Notes under the pieces: model-generated
The model's database searches: none
What the model was told of the DNA's origin: nothing
The model's input: the letters and a program-made list of their open reading frames with translations, nothing else
Translations under genes and position numbers: made by a program
Origin: Candidatus Parcubacteria bacterium
GTDB lineage: Bacteria; Patescibacteriota; Minisyncoccia; Phycocordibacterales; UBA6065
Reading direction: 5' to 3'
Assembly (NCBI GenBank): GCA_019661795.1
Contig: JAIFWQ010000004.1
Location: 1-14,789, forward strand
Length of the DNA stretch: 14,789 bases
In this document: in pieces, positions 12,122 to 14,789 of the stretch
Layout of the letters: every line of letters begins with the position of its first letter
How positions within the stretch are numbered: position 1 is the first letter of the stretch

Positions 12122-12136
12122 ACTTTAAAGTACTTT
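12122..12136. promoter_or_regulatory. Palindromic ACTTT-AAAGT-ACTTT element before the surface protein gene
   Basis: Three five-base half-sites in alternating orientation make two overlapping perfect 10-bp palindromes (ACTTTAAAGT 12122-12131 and AAAGTACTTT 12127-12136), ending 9 nt before ATG 12146. This looks like an operator, or an AT-rich promoter part. No clear -35/-10 pair was found, but AATTAT (12149-12154) lies 6 nt before the in-frame ATG 12161. Confidence 0.4.
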
Positions 12137-12145
12137 ACAAGACAT

Positions 12146-14629
12146 ATGAATTATTTCTCAATGGGGAAACCTAAGATCGTCCGCAAGGTTTTTTCAGCCC
12201 TCGCGATCGGGGCATTGGTGATCGGAGGCTTTTCGAGCCTTGCCTCCACGTCCCGCGTCTATGCCGATGCGGGCTTTTCGGCGTCTATCGTGCCGAACTC
12301 CGGCACCCTTATGCCGGACCAAAGCGCCGACATCTATTTCCAGGATTCTTCTCCTTCGAACGACTTCGCTCTCGCTGGCGCATGTACGGTGAACGGCGTC
12401 GACGTGTCGGGTACGTATCAATCTCTCACCGACGGCCTTTATCGCGTCATATATACCGCGAGCTCGACCGATCCGAGCCGCGCCGCGGGACAGATACCTT
12501 TGAACTGTACGCTTTCGAATGGGTCCACGACGGTCGCTTTCACCCAGTTCGCTGACGGCAACACGCTCGCCATTGAAGCGGCGACGACTACGCCTCCAGG
12601 TGACACTGGCGGCGGAACAGGTACGACTACGCCGCCGACAGGCGGCGATACGGGCGGAGGCACGGGTACCACGACTCCTCCGGCGACCGGCCTTTCCATG
12701 AATTTCGCCGGCATCGTGCCGACCTCGGGAACCATTAGCGCCGGTATCACGACCGACGTCTATTTCACGGCGGCGAATGATGAGACCGACGTCATGCTCG
12801 GCGGAGCCTGCAGGGTCAATAACATCGACGTATCGGCTACGTTCCAAAATCTTTCAGGGGGATTGTATCGCGTAAATTATACTGTCGGTTCGGGCGACGC
12901 TGAACGCCAAGCAGGCCATATACCTGTCAGCTGCGCATTCCAGAATCCGGCGGGGGATACGACCACGGTAAGCGCGTTCACCGACGGCAATACGCTCGCC
13001 ATCGATGCGAACAACGATGGCCTCGTGACCGAGCCGACGAACAATAACGGAGTGGCTTTCATGTCGACCGTGACTGCCGATCCGAATACGGGAACGCTCG
13101 GCATAGGCGATCATCTCGACGTCCTGATGCAGGAAGGCAATCACCAGAACGATTTCACGGCCGGAACATGTACGGTGAACGGCGTTAATGTCGCGGGCAC
13201 GTTCGCTAATCTGACGGATGGCCTCTATAGAGTGAGATACACGGTCGGCGCAGGCGACACGAGCCGCGCCGCAGGGCAGATTCCTGTCGATTGTACGCTT
13301 CATAATTCGACCGGACAGACTATAAGCACGTTCTTCGGCTTCACCGATTCGAACACGGCGGCGATCAGCGTCGCGAGCGGCGGAGGCACGGGCGGAACCG
13401 GCACAACCACGCCGCCGACAGCCACAACCACAACTTCTTTCTTCACTTCGGTCAGCGCTGTTCCTAACACGGGAGCTCTCGACACCGGCAACACGATGGA
13501 TGTCTACTTCCAGGCTCCGGCGACGATGAACGATATAACTCTCGGCGGCGCATGTACGGTCAACGGTGTGAACGTCGCGGGCACGTTCCAGAATCTCACT
13601 GACGGACTTTATCGGGTCAATTACACGGTCGGTTCGACCGATACGGCCCGCGCGGCAGGACAGATTCCGATACGCTGTCTCTTCCAGAATAGCGCCAACG
13701 CGACGACGAGCGTGACGGCATTTACCGATTCGAACACTCTTGCCATCAGTCCGACGACCGGTGGCGATACCGGCGGCGGAACCGGCACGACCACGCCTCC
13801 AACAGGCGGCGACACGGGCGGGAGCACCGGCGGCAATCTCAACGGCACGACTACTTCTCCGATAACCATCTCATGGGTCACGCCAACGCCTGATTCCGGA
13901 ACATTGCACCAGGGCGCTCACATACTGGCGTACTTCCAGGAAGCCCATAACATGACGGATCTGGCCATCGACGGCGCATGCAGGATCAACAATGTGAACA
14001 TCGGCCTCGAAAATCTCAACCTCGGACTCTATCGTCTCGACTACACTATCGGCCTTCATGACACCGACAGGGCGGCGGGCACGGTGCCTATCTTCTGCGC
14101 CCTTCGCAATAGCGCCGGCGCGACGACGAGCATCTCTTCATGGACCGGTTCGAATACGGTGGCAGTCGACGCGGCTGACGACGGCATCGGTACATCGAGC
14201 GCAGGAGGATCGGTCGGCGGCGATGTCGTCGGCGGGTCGGACGCGCCCCTCGGCGTAACGTCCATCGACCAGGTCTCGGGCACAGCCACGGCCGGTGCCG
14301 GATACGAGCACGGCTGGGTATGGGTCCTTCACGTCACCGTTCCTTCAAATGAAACCAGTCTTTCTGCGAAGTTCAGCGATTGGACTCATTCGAACGGCAC
14401 GACGCGCATTCCGGCGGGCGGGAATATGAGGATATCGTCTCCTCAAGCGAATACGTCGACAGCGGTCGATATCACGGCGGCTAATACGTACTCGGCGCCT
14501 CTCATACTGACGGGCGACATGGATTCGAGCGCTCCCGGCAGGCAGATCGAGATACGGGTCGAGATGAAGATCCCTCAATCCACGCTGAACGGCTCGTACA
14601 CGACCGATTACGGCATCAAGAGCTCGTAA
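12146..14629 (+). CDS. Large secreted surface protein with five Cys-paired repeat domains
   Basis: 827 residues. A signal peptide (1-40; KPKIVRKVF then ALAIGALVIGGFSSLA, cut after VYA) is followed by five homologous domains at about 44-144, 186-286, 305-408, 433-535 and 575-675. Each holds GACTVNGVxVxGTFxNL, DGLYRVNYTVG and RAAGQIPxxC, and exactly two cysteines: C80/C121, C222/C263, C342/C383, C470/C511, C612/C651. Thr-Pro-Gly linkers separate domains 1-2, 3-4 and 4-5. A different C-terminal domain (about 703-827) has HGWVWVLHVTVP, FSDWTHSNG and ENYGI-like DYGIKSS at the end, a pattern I recall from Parcubacterial surface proteins. There is no LPxTG, no C-terminal helix and no catalytic motif. 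It is likely a structural or adhesive surface protein. ATG 12161 (MGKPKIVRK) is an alternative start. The family is not identified. Confidence 0.85.
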   Translation: MNYFSMGKPKIVRKVFSALAIGALVIGGFSSLASTSRVYADAGFSASIVPNSGTLMPDQSADIYFQDSSPSNDFALAGACTVNGVDVSGTYQSLTDGLYRVIYTASSTDPSRAAGQIPLNCTLSNGSTTVAFTQFADGNTLAIEAATTTPPGDTGGGTGTTTPPTGGDTGGGTGTTTPPATGLSMNFAGIVPTSGTISAGITTDVYFTAANDETDVMLGGACRVNNIDVSATFQNLSGGLYRVNYTVGSGDAERQAGHIPVSCAFQNPAGDTTTVSAFTDGNTLAIDANNDGLVTEPTNNNGVAFMSTVTADPNTGTLGIGDHLDVLMQEGNHQNDFTAGTCTVNGVNVAGTFANLTDGLYRVRYTVGAGDTSRAAGQIPVDCTLHNSTGQTISTFFGFTDSNTAAISVASGGGTGGTGTTTPPTATTTTSFFTSVSAVPNTGALDTGNTMDVYFQAPATMNDITLGGACTVNGVNVAGTFQNLTDGLYRVNYTVGSTDTARAAGQIPIRCLFQNSANATTSVTAFTDSNTLAISPTTGGDTGGGTGTTTPPTGGDTGGSTGGNLNGTTTSPITISWVTPTPDSGTLHQGAHILAYFQEAHNMTDLAIDGACRINNVNIGLENLNLGLYRLDYTIGLHDTDRAAGTVPIFCALRNSAGATTSISSWTGSNTVAVDAADDGIGTSSAGGSVGGDVVGGSDAPLGVTSIDQVSGTATAGAGYEHGWVWVLHVTVPSNETSLSAKFSDWTHSNGTTRIPAGGNMRISSPQANTSTAVDITAANTYSAPLILTGDMDSSAPGRQIEIRVEMKIPQSTLNGSYTTDYGIKSS
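12275..14170 (+). repeat. Five tandem copies of a roughly 100-residue coding repeat
   Basis: Copies at 12275-12577, 12701-13003, 13058-13369, 13442-13750 and 13868-14170. The protein core is well kept (NGVxVxGTFxNLTDGLYRVNYT) while the codons differ, so these are old duplications and not recent copies. The two cysteines in each copy are 41 residues apart in copies 1-4 and 39 in copy 5. Copy 5 is the most diverged. Confidence 0.9.
12584..12694 (+). repeat. Low-complexity Thr-Pro-Gly linker repeat
   Basis: Codes for two units of GDTGGGTGTTTPP, the first of several such linkers; related ones are at 13373-13441 and 13751-13858. The DNA units differ at third positions, so selection is on the protein. 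Such linkers are extended, flexible and often glycosylated when secreted. Domains 2 and 3 are joined instead by an acidic DANNDGLVTEPTNNN stretch. Confidence 0.85.
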
Positions 14630-14654
14630 GATCATCATCACTCTGACATCCACC

Positions 14655-14789
14655 ATGAAAAGAATCGAAAAAGACATGAAGAAAGCGTTCGTCATTCCGG
14701 CATCTATAGCCTTGTTCTCGGCGATGTTCGCCCTCGCTCTCACGGCGAGCGTCCACGCGACCGAGATCACCGGCACGCTAAGTTCCGGC
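14655..14789 (+). CDS. N-terminal fragment of a secreted protein
   Basis: 45 codons up to the right edge of the window. MKRIEKDMKKAF is followed by a hydrophobic core (IPASIALFSAMFALALTA) and a likely cut after SVHA, so the mature protein would begin TEITGTLSSG. It lies 25 nt after the surface protein stop codon on the same strand, with no terminator between, so the two are probably one transcript. M8 at 14676 is another possible start. No function can be given from this part. Confidence 0.65.
   Translation, partial: MKRIEKDMKKAFVIPASIALFSAMFALALTASVHATEITGTLSSG

Noticed and set aside
12584..13858. Possible CRISPR-like or mobile repeats in the GC-rich linker DNA
   Set aside because: The repeats are in frame, vary at third codon positions and code for Thr-Pro-Gly linkers; no unique spacers between equal repeats.
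14345..14776. A minus-strand open frame across the end of the surface gene and the next gene
   Set aside because: It spans two plus-strand genes with clear signal peptides and has an Arg-rich shadow composition.

Overview
The window is a gene-dense, GC-rich bacterial segment with about sixteen protein genes and one tRNA. It most resembles the Patescibacteria/CPR lineage (Parcubacteria-like). The reasons are short single-domain housekeeping genes, a mixture of few Shine-Dalgarno sites and many apparently leaderless starts, a stand-alone RRM protein, and secreted Ser/Thr/Gly/Asn-rich surface proteins with threonine-proline-glycine linkers. This placement is from memory of such genomes and was not tested by a search.

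Left part (1-5700) is mostly housekeeping. It holds the start of a membrane-anchored protein (minus), a PrxQ/Bcp peroxiredoxin (plus), a small two-helix membrane protein (minus), a DEDDy exonuclease (minus) divergent from truB (plus), a small polytopic membrane protein (minus) divergent from an RRM RNA-binding protein (plus), and the ribosome-associated GTPase typA (minus). Convergent ends are separated by clear GC-rich intrinsic terminators, two of which work in both directions.

Middle part (5678-9740): a tlyA-adk pair (minus), a small secreted cupredoxin-fold protein (plus) divergent from tlyA, an ECF-type sigma factor followed 11 nt later by a three-helix membrane protein with an OB-like outer domain (minus), tRNA-Asn(GUU) (plus) and a histidine phosphatase (minus).

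Right part (9835-14789) is a cell-surface block. It has a secreted peptidoglycan-binding protein and a membrane-anchored class-A-beta-lactamase-like serine hydrolase (both minus). Divergent from these is an 827-residue secreted protein of five homologous roughly 100-residue domains, each with one cysteine pair, joined by TPPTGGDTGG-type linkers and closed by a different C-terminal domain. The start of another secreted protein follows 25 nt later.

The most notable signals are four. (1) Many starts sit 6-7 nt after a -10-like hexamer, including two divergent gene pairs that share one short -10 region. (2) The five-domain disulfide-patterned surface protein. (3) The sigma factor/membrane protein pair without a recognisable classical anti-sigma domain. 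(4) An orphan plus-strand terminator between the surface genes. No CRISPR array, insertion sequence, prophage gene or attachment site was seen.
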